DNA from: Litsea cubeba
Taxonomy: Eukaryota > Streptophyta > Magnoliopsida > Laurales > Lauraceae
Assembly (NCBI GenBank): GCA_012931725.1
Contig: CM022951.1
Location: 20,547,457-20,611,456 of the forward strand
Direction of reading: 5' to 3'
Length of the DNA: 64,000 nt
Below are positions 53,190 to 64,000 of the stretch, piece after piece. The position numbers were made by a program, and so were the translations under genes. Numbering within the stretch: position 1 is the stretch's first letter; the number at the start of each line of letters is the position of its first letter. The notes under the pieces are model-generated. The model was given only the letters and a program-made list of their open reading frames with translations, searched no databases and was not told the DNA's origin.

Positions 53190-53640
53190 TAAGTAGGTTA
53201 TTGCCGAGCTACATAAGGCCGACACATTCATAGCCGGTACTCTTACTGAGGCTATGGTAATCTCCCTGGAGGCGTTCTAGTACTCTTACCAAGATGCCTG
53301 AGGCCGAGATAGAGACATGACTAGCTGGTACTCTTACCGAAGCCAGGATAGTCTCGTTTGGAAGAGATCCAGTACTCTTACAGAGATGCTTGAGGCCGAG
53401 ATGCAGATGTGCCTAGCTGGTATTCTTACCGAAGCCAGTGTGATCTCAGTGGAAGCGATCTGGTACTCTTACCAAGATGCTGGAGGCCAAGATAAAGATG
53501 TGCCTAGCTGGTACTCTTACCGAAGCCAGTGTGATCTCGGTGGAAGTCATCTGGTACTCTTATCGAGATGCTTGAGGCCGACATAGAGATGTGCCTAGTT
53601 AGTACTCTTACCGAAGTCAAGGTGATCTCGTTAGCACTGT
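53190..53640. repeat. ~107-bp tandem repeats in the Tat3 spacer, four to five copies, related to the LTR
   Basis: Units follow the plan GCCTAGCTGGTACTCTTACC, GAAGCCAG-GTGATCTCG, GGAAG-GATCTGGTACTCTTA and GAGATGCTTGAGGCCGAGAT. The Tat3 LTR contains the same order of words near 48025-48090 and 60120-60180 (GCCGAGATCGAGACA, CTGGTACTATTA, GAAGCCAAT, AATCTC), so the spacer array and the LTR end are related. Confidence 0.85.
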
Positions 53641-53723
53641 TGCCGGGCTTTACAACTTGGTGATAATTGAGAGCAATAAGCAGCAAAGACTTGTTTTTAT
53701 TGATCTTGAAAATTGAATACAAT

Positions 53724-56700
53724 TCAGAAATAGAATTTCTTAAGGTGCGTCGCATTTTATGGCCGTGGTGACTGTACGTTTACCATCCATGTCTTCGAGC
53801 CTGTATGCAGATTGACTGACAACCGAGATCACCTTGAATGGCCCGTGCCAGTTCGGTGTCAGCTTGCCTTGGTTCGGATCTTTATCTGTTGGAAGTGTCT
53901 TCTTTAAGACCAGCTCTCTCCAACTGTGAATTTCCTTTCTCTGACCCTCTGGTTGTAGCCTTTAGCCAATTGTTGCTGGTAGGCAGCTAGTCGGATAGCT
54001 GCTGTATCTCTTCGTTCTTCGGCTAGGTCAAGCTCTCGAGCTAGATTTATTTCATTTTGGCCTTGGTCGAAGAACTCCATTCTCAAAGTCGGGAGGCCGA
54101 CCTCGAGTGAGACCACAGCTTCCATCCCATAGGCTAACGAGAAAGGCGTTGCCGAAATGGAGTGCCTTGGAGTCATCCTATATGCCCATAGGATACCTGG
54201 GAGTTCTTCCACCCATCTTCCCTTAGCTCGGTCGAGTCTCTTCTTGAGTCCGTCGAGCACCACCTTGTTGGAGATTTCGGCTTGACCGTTGCTCTGTGGG
54301 TAGGCTGGAGTGGAATAGTAGTTTCTGATGTCGAACTCCTGGAAGAAGTTTTTGAAGAGGTTGGAATAGAACCGGGTCCCATTGTCCGAGACCAAAGCTC
54401 ATGGGATGCCAAACCTCATGATGATAATCTTCCATACGAAGCTTTTTGAGTCATGCTCGGTGATGGAAGATAATGCTTCGGCTTCCACCCATTTGGTGAA
54501 ATAATCAGTGGCTACTATTAACCACCTCTTATTCACTGGAGCTCGGTGGAGTGGTCCCACAATGTCCAACCCCCACTAGGCGAAGGGCCATGGACTGGAG
54601 AGTGGGCTCAGATCATATGTTGACTAATGGAGGGAATGTGAGAATTTCTGACACTTCTCACACTTTTGGCAAATAACAGGGGGTCCTTCTGCATGTAAGG
54701 CCACTAGTAGCCCTGGCTGATAGCTCGGTATACTAGTGACCGACGTCCGATGTGGCTTCTGCAGATTCCTTCATGAATTTCGTAGAGGAAGTCTTCAGCC
54801 CTACTCGGGTGAACACAATGGAGGTAGGGGCCAGTATAGGACTTCCTGTAGGGCTTCTCTTCTAGAGACAACCAAAATTAAGCTGCTTTCAGCCTGACTT
54901 TGTGAGCCTCGCTCTTGTCTTCAGGAAGTTGATCATCTTTGAGATAGGAGATGATTGGGTCCATCCAACTCGAACCGAGATCAACACATAGGATATGCCG
55001 AGGTGGGTGAAGGTCTATGCTTGGCTTTTCTAATGATTCCACCTCGACAATCCTTTTTCGCCCAACCTCGACGGCAGAGGATAGGTTGGCGAGGGCGTCG
55101 ACATGAGAGTTAGAATCTCTGCCAACCTACTTGACTTCGACTCTTTTGAATTAAGAGAGGAGCTTCTTTGCATGAGTTAGGTAGGCTGCCATCCTTTCAT
55201 CGTGAGCTTGGTAGTCTCCGTTCAGTTGGCTCATCACCAACTAAGAGTCACTAAAGACCACCAAGTGTTGTGCCCCCAGGATTTTAGCGCTGTTGAGCCC
55301 TGCTATCAGAGCTTCATACTCAGCTTCGTTGTTAGATGCCTTGAAATCAAGTGTTAAGGCTTGTTCGATGACTAAGCCCTCTGGAGATTGGAGGACTATG
55401 CCAGCGCCAGCCCTTTTGGAGATTGAGGATCCGTCGACGAAGACCTTGCTGACCAAGGAACTGTTTCCAAGATCACTCCTCTTCTGTCTCGGTGACTTCA
55501 TCCTTATCTCCTTTGCCCCTCAGTTCGGTATCGAGCTGTCTCGGTGCCGAACTAGGAGAGATGAGTTCCACAATGAAGTCTACCAGATTTTGGGCTTTGA
55601 TCGCCGTTTTGGGTTGATACCAAATATCATATTGTCCCAGTTCGACGACCCATTTTGAGATTCTTCCGGAGAAGTCCGCCTTTCTAAAAAGGGACTTGGT
55701 GGATGTTCTGTAACAACCTCTATGATGTATGTCTGGAAGTAGTGGGAGAGTTTGCGAGAAGCACTGACGGGTGCCAATGTAAGTTTCTCCAATGGTAGGT
55801 ACTTGGTCTCGGAATCAAGAAGAATCTTGCTCGTGTAGTAGATGGGCTTCTGTTGCATGTCTTCTTCTCTGATGAGCACCGAGCTCACTGCGTGATCTGA
55901 GACGGCCAGGTATAAGAAGAGCACCTCTCCCTACTTCGGTGCTGAAAGCAAGGGAGATGAAGTTAGGTATGCTTTGAGTTCTTGCAGAGCCTGGTCGCAC
56001 TCCGGAGTCCATTAGAATTTCAGACTTTTCTTCAAAAGCTGAAAGAAAGGTCGGCATTTGTCCGAAGCTCGGTTGATGAAGCGGTTTAGAGCGGCAGCCA
56101 TGCCGGTCAGCCTCTAGACTTGTTTTGCCATTATTGGACTCTGTATTCCCTGGATTGCAGAGATCTTATCTAGACTCGCTTCGATTCCTTTTCTTGTGAC
56201 CAGGCTTCCAAGGAATTTACCAGAGCCGACACCAAAAGCACATTTAGAGGCATTCAGCTTCAGCTGAAACCTCTTGAGAATGTAAAATGTTTGACTTTGG
56301 TCTGCCAAGGGGTCCTGTGACCTTTTAGACTTGACAACCATATCGTCAATGTAAACTTCAACTGTTTTGCCAAGCGGGGCATGAAACATTTTGGTTACCA
56401 GCCTCTCGAAAGTTGCCCCCGTGTTTTTTAACCCAAAGGGCATCACTTTGTAGCAGTAGATGCCTCTAGGTGTTATGAACGCATTCTTTTCTTCGTCAGG
56501 CCCATGCATCGGAATCTGATGGTAACCTTGGTAAGCAATGAGGCAACTCATCCTATCATGCCCAGCGGTGGCATCAATCATCTGATCGATCTTTGGAAGT
56601 GGAAAGCTGTCATTAGGACATGCCTTGTTGAGGTCTGTGAAGTCGACACAAACTCTTCACTTTCCATTCTTCTTTTTTACTACCACCGTGTTGGCCAACC

Positions 56701-56872
56701 AGTCCAGATAGTGGACCTCTCTTATTGCCTTGGCTTTCAGCAGCTTCTCGACCTCATTGATCACGGCTTCTGTTTGTAGGACCCCTGTTCTGCGAGCCTT
56801 TTGGACTATAGGTTTGTACTTGGGGTCCATATTCATCTTGTGGCACATGATCTCAAGATCGATGTCAGGCAT
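53724..56872 (-). pseudogene. Tat3 pol: RT, RNase H, second RNase H and integrase
   Basis: RT blocks: a WLANTVVVKK segment (near 56680), ITPRGIYCYKVMPFGLKNTG and YIDDMVVKS (near 56340). The first RT Asp region reads CLIAYQGYHQI, so the catalytic Asp is Ile. The RT thumb and the first RNase H (55580-56330), absent from Tat2, are present here. The second RNase H has FVDGSSISKRAG, NNEAEYEALI and VVFSDS (55241-55501). Integrase has VSDNGTRF and NGQAEISNKV (53904-54395) with D and E of the triad. The last codons end in NATHLKKFYF before TGA at 53724-53726. Many stops and frameshifts are present, including TAA where Tat2 has Trp near the end. Confidence 0.85.
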
Positions 56873-56989
56873 CTCGTAAGGGGTCCAAGCGAAAACATCA
56901 TTGTTCTATAACAAGAAGTTCATGAGCCCGGCCCTCTCTCGTTCGGCGAGTTGGCTTCCAAGCATAAAGTACCTTTTAGGATCGTTGAG

Positions 56990-57799
56990 GTCGATCCTGA
57001 TCTCAGTTAAGTCTTCGATGCTCTTCTGATCTGGAGCTCAGCCGATGTTGTCCAGTTCTGCTTCTAGTTCGGCCATATGCACCTGCTTCGGCCCTTCCTC
57101 ACCAGGTACTATAGCCATCAGGCATTGCTCTGCCATTTGCTGGTCACCTCTGACCGTGATTACCTCAACTCTGCCGCTCTCGTTATCTAACGGGAACTTG
57201 AGTTTCTGGTGCTGAGTGGAAGGTATCGCTTCCATGTTATGTAGCCAAGTTCTCCTCATTATAACATTATATGGGGATGGTGCATCTACCACAAGGAAGT
57301 CGGCTAGCATGGAGGCGCCTTCAACTTGAACTTTTAAGGAGATCTCCCCCTTGGGGTACACGGGCTTGGAGCTGAAACCCAAAAGGGCAGTGCAAGCCTC
57401 CTGTAAGACCTCTTCTCTGAGACCCATCTTTTAAAAGCAGTCGAAGTAAAGGATCTCTGACGAGCCGCCGGGATCCACAAGAATCTTCTATACCCTGTAG
57501 TTCTTTAACTTCAGGGTCACGATCAGTGGATCGTTGTGGGGGAGCTGGACCCCATCTAGATCCTTATCTGAGAACCAGATTTTGGGCCTTTCCTTCCGAG
57601 CTTTCTTAGAGGCTGGTTTAAGCTCGGCTGTCATCACCTGTTTGCCGTGTGAAGCCCTCCTGGCCTCGGCATAAGCGTGATTACTCCCCTTTAGTGCGGG
57701 AGCTAGGTGGATGACATTGATGATTCTCTCCAATTCATCGTTGTCCTGATCATTATCATTTCGGCGATGAGCTCGGTTATTGCTTTTGTATGTCCTCAT
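56990..57799 (-). pseudogene. Tat3 protease region
   Basis: It contains RRASHGKQVM, FSDKDLDGVQLPHNDPL and, after one stop, LVDPGGSSEIL, DFLVVDAPSPYNVIM and RTWLHNMEAIPS, which align with Tat2 protease. The active-site triplet is D-P-G where Tat2 has D-S-G. Stops lie at 57488 and near 57430. Confidence 0.82.
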
Positions 57800-59396
57800 C
57801 TTTTACATAATCCTTCAGATGCCCGTCCTTGATGAGCCTATCGAGATGGGACTTGAAGGCCATGCAATCCTCGGCTCTGTGCCCATTTTGCTTGTGATAG
57901 GCACAGAACTTGCTTTGATCTCGGGCGGAAGGGTCACCCCCCATGGGCTAGGGCCATTTAAAGAATGGTTGTGAATTGATCTTGCCGAGGAGCCTATAGA
58001 TTTGCTCCTTGATGATCGTGTTCATAGCTTTGTAGGAGGTGCCGAATGGCTTGGACTTCCTGCCGCCTCCCGAGCTAGGGACGGAGACTATTGCCGAGCT
58101 GGTGGAAGCCTGGTTTCGGCCTTTTTCCTCCCTCCGAGAGGACTTCTTGCCGTTCTTGGAAGTTTAGTCTTCGTGTGAGAAGTCGAAGCTTTCCCGAGCT
58201 CTGCTGGAGGCTCGGTCTTCGTGCAAGAAGTTGAAGTTCTCCAGAGCTCAGACCTCGTCCTCTTCCTGCTCAACGAACCGGTTCACCCTAGCCATTAGTG
58301 CTTTCATCGTGGCCACGGGGTACCGAACCAGATCTTTTCGAAGCTCGTTGCCTAGCAGCAAAGCTTATTTGAAAGACTTAACTGCCACCTCATCAGTGAA
58401 GTCCTCGACCTATATGTATATCGTCCAGAACCTTTCGGCGAACTGAGTGACATTCTCGGTCCGCCTAATTCTGAGAGCTATGATATCGTCATTCGTTTTA
58501 GGGATAACTCTGTGCGCCTGGAACTTTTCCACGAAGGAGTTCTGGAGCTGCCGCCAGCTCGAAACTGACTCTTCTGGAAGATCACAGAACCATCTCAGGG
58601 GAAGGTCTCCCAGACTGGAGGAGAAGACTCTGCAGTTCAGGTGACCTACATCACCCTAGATTGACAACCTTTGAGTAAAGTATCGAAGATGTGCTGCTGA
58701 GTTTGAGGTTTCGTCAAAGAGAACGAACCTTGGAACACTGAACTTTTCGGGGAGAGCAAAGTCCCTTATTTCTTGAGAAAAGGGAGATTTTTCGAGATCG
58801 TTTGAATCGCAGGCATTTAGTTGATTTCGGGTGAAACCGACCACCTCCATGTTCTTCTGGATTGTTTATTTGACGTGCTGGTTAAGCCATTCCCTCAAGT
58901 CATCACTGACTTCTGGTGACTGTCCCGACATCCTTTTTGAGTGGCTGTTGCTTGAGCCCTCGTCGCAAGTTCGCTCGCGCCTCTTGTTATTTAAGATCTG
59001 CCTCAGATCCTTCTTAGTTGGAGGAGCTTGTTTGCCTTTGGGGGTTTTCTTTTGGAGCTGCTGCTGAACTTGACGGATTAACTCATCCTTCTACTAGATA
59101 ATAAGGTTTTGGGCCCTAATATCTGCAAGGAGTGGGTTGCCATCATCATCGCCACTGGCCTGGTGGTTGGATTGGTGTGATCCTTCCACTATTAGGGCTT
59201 TATCCTTTCGGGAACGCTCCTGTCGAAGGTTATCTTGTTGGGAAGGTGCTGTCACCTCCTTTGAAGATGAACCCAACTGAGACCGGTGCTCTCCAACGAC
59301 CACCGCACCAAACTTTGTTCTGGACCTCGTCTGGCGAGGAGCGGTCAACGGTAACGTCTTTAAGGATTCTCTGCCTTTCTTGGTTTTTGGAGGCAT
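57800..59396 (-). pseudogene. Tat3 gag
   Basis: It starts MPPKTKKGRESLK, like MPPKARKGGESSR in Tat2. The N-terminal part is open to 59094; later parts are broken (58656-58850 and 58088-58273). The knuckle near 57870-57920 reads CAYHKQNGHRAEDC, intact C-x2-H-x4-H-x4-C. It is the structural protein of the particle and is non-functional here. Confidence 0.8.
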
Positions 59397-59426
59397 GGTG
59401 TTTGGGAAGATTTGATTTAATCATTT

Positions 59427-59441
59427 CCCACAGACCGCCAA
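59427..59441 (-). other. Primer binding site of Tat3
   Basis: The minus strand reads TTGGCGGTCTGTGGGA next to the 5' LTR. Compared with Tat2 it lacks two bases (GCGCC to GCG) but is otherwise the same. Confidence 0.75.
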
Positions 59442-59442
59442 T

Positions 59443-60202
59443 TGTAAGTGCCTAAATATTACGGACTTGATTAATAGATTGATAAGCTTCTTGGAGAAAA
59501 GAAGATGCCTTGAACCTGAAAGAGAATGACAGAAAGACAGTCAAAGACCCTGGCTGCAGTCAGCGCAAGGCTCTCCGATGCCTAAGTCAGTTCTGTAACT
59601 AAGCAAAGGATGGAGAAGAGTAAGTGAGTTTAGATGCAAGAGGTGTTGCATGTGAGTCTACTTGGATTGAGCTTACCTTCTTCTTTAAATAGGAGAAGGT
59701 TGTTGGCTTGGGATGAGGAGTCCTGTGACTCTGACAGGGAGCCCCATGACTTGGATAGGTACTTGAGACTTACCGTCCCATCGTACCTCTTTCCTTAATT
59801 GCAGTCTCATCCAAGCCCATCATGTCCTGTCGGGCCTTACCCTGATGTCTTGGGAGTTGTGGACGTCGTTCTGTCATGGTCATGGGTAGCAAGGATGTCT
59901 TCTCAGCCCCACTTGCGTGTGCCCTTGTCTTATCACACATTCTGTAACGTGGCTGAGATTCCATAGAGGTACAGCTGGCAGTGCCCGTTTCGGTTTAGCA
60001 TTCTGACACTATTACCGAGATGCATGACCAAGGCCGAGACATGATGCCGATGTCAGGAATGACCTAGGTCAGGAGCGACCTTGATCTCGATTGGCACTCT
60101 GGCACTGTTGCCGAGGTGCGCATGGCCGAGATCGAGACATGATCAGCTGGTACTATTAACGAAGCCAATGTAATCTCAATATCTTAGAAATATCCCCACA
60201 TA
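59443..60202 (-). repeat. Tat3 5' LTR
   Basis: The inner end is TGTAAGTGCC. The outer end reads CCCCACATA where the other LTR has CCCCACACA, so the terminal CA has become TA. It lacks the 48-bp duplication. CTAAG follows at 60203-60207. Confidence 0.9.
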
Positions 60203-60207
60203 CTAAG

Positions 60208-60735
60208 TACTCATCTATTGGATGCTATAACTAGTCAAAGTCCATTAACTAGTAATTTTGATTCCAATACCCATCATACAATCCAGGATAATTTGGCCTT
60301 TATTATCATTAATTTTCACCATGCTAGTTGTTGAGATTTTCATCCAAAAAAACTAGGAGTATTCATCTTATTCATTTGAATGTATTTTATATTGTCAGGT
60401 TGATCTAATAACTACTCTCACAAAGATGAGTTACCTTGGCCAACAAATAAATTATGAAGCCTACACATATCCTGTCCGGAAGGTCGATTTTAGCAAGCTG
60501 AAACTATAGAAGAATCCAGACATAAATTTGAAGAGTTGGATAAGATTTTTGGAGCTACTTAAGAAATTCCCAAGTGAAGCAGCTTACCATCATCCACCGG
60601 AACTGTCAAGGATTTCTTATTTACCTGTGTTTGAAGCAGCTTGCACCCCATGCATTTTGAAACTATTTTAACATTGCAGGTCAGCAGTGGGCATCTCCTT
60701 TTCTGATGTCATGAGCTTTTCAGATCGATCCCAAG
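60208..60735. other. Spacer right of Tat3, no gene seen
   Basis: AT-rich sequence that continues 46014-47302 after removal of Tat3. No coding frame or repeat is seen. Confidence 0.5.
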
Positions 60736-62278
60736 TGTAGGGTGCAATTGTAGTAATAATCTGATGAGACCAGGTCGATCCACAAGTAGCAATGTACACT
60801 AAGGTTCCTTCTCAACTTGTCCCTGCCCTAAATTAAAAATCTAAATCTAGCCTAAAAACTAAAAAATTACAACCTTCATTCTTACTTTCTAAAAATTACA
60901 TTAATTACAATCCAATGAAAAGAAAACTTCCTAAATCTAAAAATCCTAAACTAAAAACTAAAATTGCTACAAAAGAACAAACAAGTTAGAACATTAAGAA
61001 TAAAAAGTACCAAAATTAAAAATAAGAAACTACACTAGAAACAAAAAAAACCTAAGTTAGAAAGTTAGTAATGCAATGCATGCCATGCTATCTAGTTCCA
61101 AACATAAACTTTGCAAAAATAGACATAAATTGAATTGATCATAAAAATAAAGACAATAAATAAAAGTTCAAGAATTTAAATGTGTGGTGAAAACAAGAAT
61201 TTAAATGTGTGGTTTTAACAAAGGTTTAAATATGTTGAAGTGTATTCTTCTCTTTCAAAATTCTTTTCTAAGCGGGGTCATAATTTGAATCATGCTCTTA
61301 GGGCCCTTGGGTCGTCAATCCAAACACCAACAAGAAAAGAAATATAAAACAAGCACCAATCACCCAAGGATAAGAAAGAAAATTGAAAAAAGAAAGCAAC
61401 ACTTTTACTAATATGCAAAGTGTTGCATAAGATAAAAAAATAAACCAAGACAATTACATACTAGAATGAGAAGCCTCTTCTAGATAAAAAAAACCCAAGG
61501 GTGTAGTGTGATTTCTGGGCCAAATCTCATTGAGGACTTCAATGGAGAGAAAGAGAGAGGAAGAAGATGGAGTGTAGTAATAATTCTAGAGATAGTTGGT
61601 CTATCTTCCCATAGGAAGAGATGGATGCTTATGCCTTCAATTTATAGATTTTTGCTCTATTTCTTTTCTTCTTTGTTTGACTTCCCTTCCATCTTTAATT
61701 TGCTTCCAAGCTTCTTTGATTGACTAGTCAACTCTTCTAGCACACTTTCATTTCTTAAAATTTTTTCTTGATTTTTGAGTTATCAAACTTAGTAAGAATT
61801 AGATCTTACCAAATCTGAAGTTTCCTTTCTTGATCTTGAGATCACAAATCTAGCATTCTATTGTTGACTTTTCAAACTCTCAAAAAATACCAAGATATGT
61901 GGGTCCACTATGAAGATGTCCTACCCTTGATCTCTCTCAAATTTCACCAATGTGGGTCCCATTCTTGACTTCTACACAAATTAAAACAAATGGACTCAAG
62001 AATAATTCTATGTAAGGAATTTAAATGGACGATGCATGGGACCCTACTTGATGCACCCAAAATAACCGACTTTTCAAAAATAAATCTCCAAAAATGACAG
62101 GTTTCATGAATTTATGCAAAAAGTGTGATTTTTTAGCAAATTACGTATGAATGCACTACAATGGACCCTAAATGCATAAAAACATGATTTGACACTAAAT
62201 AGAGCTCTTTAATATTAATAAGCCCTTAAATTGGTCCAAAATGTGTATGAAAATGTGCGCTTTTGAGGACTCATCACA
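60736..62278 (+). mobile_element. Candidate LTR-like remnant
   Basis: It opens TGTAGGGTGCAATTGTAGTA with GACCAGGTCGATCCACAAG soon after, and ends TTTTGAGGACTCATCACA, giving TG...CA ends about 1.54 kb apart. The opening resembles the start of plant LTRs as I know them. CCCAA occurs at 60730-60734 and at 62280-62284, one base away from each end, so it is not a clean target duplication. No coding sequence is seen. Confidence 0.35.
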
Positions 62279-63494
62279 ACCCAAATTAAAAACAGGTCTA
62301 ATTGTTAGACCAACGGCTTGATTTGATTGTTTTAGTTTGTACAATTCCTTTTACGGGTTCTATTGCTGTATTTTTATTTAAATTTTACACATGTAAGGGT
62401 GTAACTGGTTGAGCTGTTTGTGAGCTTTCCTGTTTTGAGTTCAACTTGTTCTTCAGTTCTACTTGCCAGGGTGAACCTATTTTGTAAGCTCATTGATGAA
62501 GGCGCCAGCCTTTGCGCCAGGCCTCACTCCATTTGACTTGGGATTTTTTTTTTATCATCTCAGTTCGAGAAAAAATTAGACCCAGACTTGGCTTATTTTC
62601 TTTTTTTTTTTCTTTTGGTCATTATACATGAAAAAATAAGGAGAACAAATTCACTTCTCAACTAGTTGATTTCAGGTTCACACTAATCCAAGACTCACAA
62701 CAACAATGAAAGAAGAATAGAAAAAAAGCTTATACAGGGTTACAGTGAAAATACTTTGTTTGATTTCCAAAATTGATGCATTCTAGTACACATGAATGCA
62801 GTAATTGTGGCAAGTAAAACCTTACATTCCATATCATAAAATTCACAAAAAACCAGACTTTTGAAATTCGAACCCTACCTCCTTTCATCGCCATTATATG
62901 TAAAACTTTGATAATTCATATATAATTACATAAAGAAATTAAAGAAAGTTTCGCTAATTTCAAAATTTTCCATAGAAGTGATTTTCTAGAAACGAACCAA
63001 GCTTCCTCCTTAGAAGTTCAAATGGTCCTTTTTGAAGAGAGACGTTGAATCTATAAATACTTCCATCTGTTTTCTATTTTATCTTGTATACTTTACTCAT
63101 ACTATTAGGTTCTTTAGAAATCTGCTAAACCCAATAAATTTTCAATCCAAGACTACAAGACAGATAATAAGTCAACCCTGAATTGCTAGATCAGGTTCAG
63201 ATGGAGGGGCCAGTTTAAAATTTCCACCCACACTACCCTGTCTCTCTTTTTTTATTATTAAGAAAAACCAAGTCAATGGATATAGAATAATTCCACATTC
63301 CACTCTCTTAAACATAACATATATCCTTACTATATATCTTACTAGGTCTCAACGCCCAGAGACCAAAAGAGGAACAACTGAAACTCTTAATATTAGTCTT
63401 TGAAACCTTAGAAGAAGTTCTCAACACCCAGAGATTATTTTAGATGTTTACACACACACACCAAAAGAGGAACATGTGAATCTCCTCTCCCTCC
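62279..63494. other. Spacer downstream of the thaumatin-like gene
   Basis: AT-rich, with poly-T runs and no gene. The first few hundred bases left of 63495 should contain the 3' untranslated region of the thaumatin-like gene (minus strand). I could not fix a poly(A) site. Confidence 0.5.
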
Positions 63495-64000
63495 TCACTG
63501 AGCGGAGAGAGGAAGAGAGGAGGTAGAGGAGCCTGTGGGGCAAAACACCACCGTGTAGTTCACACCACTGGGACATGTAAATGTGCTTGTACGATCATCC
63601 GGAGGGTAACTGTAAGCATCTGGGCACCTCTGCTTGAAGAACTTAGAATAGTTGGTGGGCCCACATCTGCCGGAATTGCAACAGTATTCATCGGTCTTGA
63701 ACGTAGTGCAGGGGCTGTTGCACCCGCCAGGCACCCTCAGTGCATTCGGGCACTGCCCGTTGATATCAGCAGTACACCGAATGCCCCGGCAACCGCCGCC
63801 GGTGGGGCTGAAGTCCATAGGGATGTTAAACCCGTCCACCAGCGATATATCGAAGAAGTCAAGGTTGCCGAATTGCTTCAGGGCATACTCGGCAAGGGTG
63901 TTCGGCGGCACACCGTAGGCAGTGCACTGGAGGACACCGCCGCAGTCACCGGTCTGACAGTGCCCACGGCCACTGGCATCAAAGTTGCACCCAGTGCGGC
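63495..64000 (-). CDS. Thaumatin/osmotin-like protein (PR-5), 3' part, cut by the window edge
   Basis: The frame is open from the window edge to TGA at 63495-63497. It reads RTGCNFDASGRGHCQTGDCG, then LQCTAYG and PPNTLAEYALKQF. Acidic-cleft residues of the family are visible: Glu in LAEYAL, Asp in FFDIS, Asp in LVDGFN and Asp in CPDAYSYP. Fifteen cysteines are in view, which fits the 16 of large thaumatin-like proteins, with one upstream. After FCPTG there is a short tail (SSTSSLPLSAQ) that could act in vacuolar sorting, as in osmotins. The N-terminus and signal peptide lie right of the window; the Val-Pro-Pro at 63911 is internal and is not a start. PR-5 proteins are secreted or vacuolar defence proteins. 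This is the only host gene in the window and looks intact. Confidence 0.95.
   Translation of the reverse strand, partial: RTGCNFDASGRGHCQTGDCGGVLQCTAYGVPPNTLAEYALKQFGNLDFFDISLVDGFNIPMDFSPTGGGCRGIRCTADINGQCPNALRVPGGCNSPCTTFKTDEYCCNSGRCGPTNYSKFFKQRCPDAYSYPPDDRTSTFTCPSGVNYTVVFCPTGSSTSSLPLSAQ

Larger units (their letters stand above)
47303..60202 (-). mobile_element. Tat3: degenerate relative of Tat2 on the minus strand
   Basis: LTRs lie at 47303-48111 and 59443-60202, and the target duplication CTAAG at 47298-47302 and 60203-60207. gag-pol is read leftward (59396 to 53724) and the antisense gene rightward (50461-52635). LTR starts, polypurine tract, primer site, gag N-terminus (MPPK) and pol blocks match Tat2. 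Many stops and frameshifts, and the loss of both outer terminal dinucleotides, show it is older than Tat2. A solo LTR (48553-50302) is nested in it. Confidence 0.9.

Noticed and set aside
63495..63911. A complete 138-residue protein starting at GTG 63911
   Set aside because: The frame stays open to the window edge and encodes more of the thaumatin-like fold, so 63911 is an internal Val and the gene is cut by the window.
63652..63918. Plus-strand open frame across the thaumatin-like gene
   Set aside because: It is the shadow of the minus-strand coding sequence and has no independent support.

Overview
The window is a stretch of repeat-rich nuclear genome from a flowering plant. Most of it is retrotransposons nested inside each other. 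The only ordinary host gene I can support is the 3' part of a thaumatin/osmotin-like (PR-5) gene at the right edge (63495-64000, minus strand). Plant origin rests on that gene, on Ty3/gypsy elements of the plant Tat lineage (two RNase H domains and an antisense extra gene), and on a Ty1/copia element primed by initiator tRNA-Met. I cannot name the species.

Layout. (1) Positions 1-392 and 30481-31687 (minus) are two halves of one LINE ORF1, with a DUF4283-like domain and a CCHC knuckle. They are separated by (2) a ~22.6-kb Tat/Ogre-like element, 'Tat1' (398-30475, sense strand minus, TSD ATGTT). Tat1 has an upstream ORF1, gag, protease, a G-patch-like segment, RT, two RNase H domains and integrase, all decayed. 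It also has a 5' tandem array and a spliced antisense gene with a plant-mobile-domain-like protein (11552-16237, plus). (3) A young, intact Ty1/copia element (3050-10500, minus, TSD ATTTT) is inserted in the left LTR of Tat1.

(4) 'Tat2' (32325-46008, plus, TSD GGGCC, two 887-bp LTRs) has one uninterrupted 1745-codon gag-pol frame. An in-frame deletion has removed the RT thumb/connection and the front of the first RNase H domain. Its antisense gene (40329-44615, minus) is split by (5) a solo LTR (41371-43144, TSD CTCCG). (6) 'Tat3' (47303-60202, minus, TSD CTAAG) is an older relative of Tat2 with a broken gag-pol and a broken antisense gene (plus). (7) A second solo LTR of the same family as (5), in the opposite orientation, lies just upstream of the Tat3 antisense gene (48553-50302, TSD AAATG). 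The remaining spacers (31688-32319, 46014-47297, 60208-63494) hold no gene I can support, apart from one LTR-like candidate at 60736-62278.

How the parts fit. In all three Tat elements gag-pol is read towards a 3' region that carries tandem repeats and then a gene on the opposite strand. That gene has GT-AG introns, and in Tat2 and Tat3 it has a TATA-like box of its own about 230-250 bp upstream of its ATG. Its exon frames join, and Tat2 and Tat3 share protein-level blocks. It is the most interesting system in the window.
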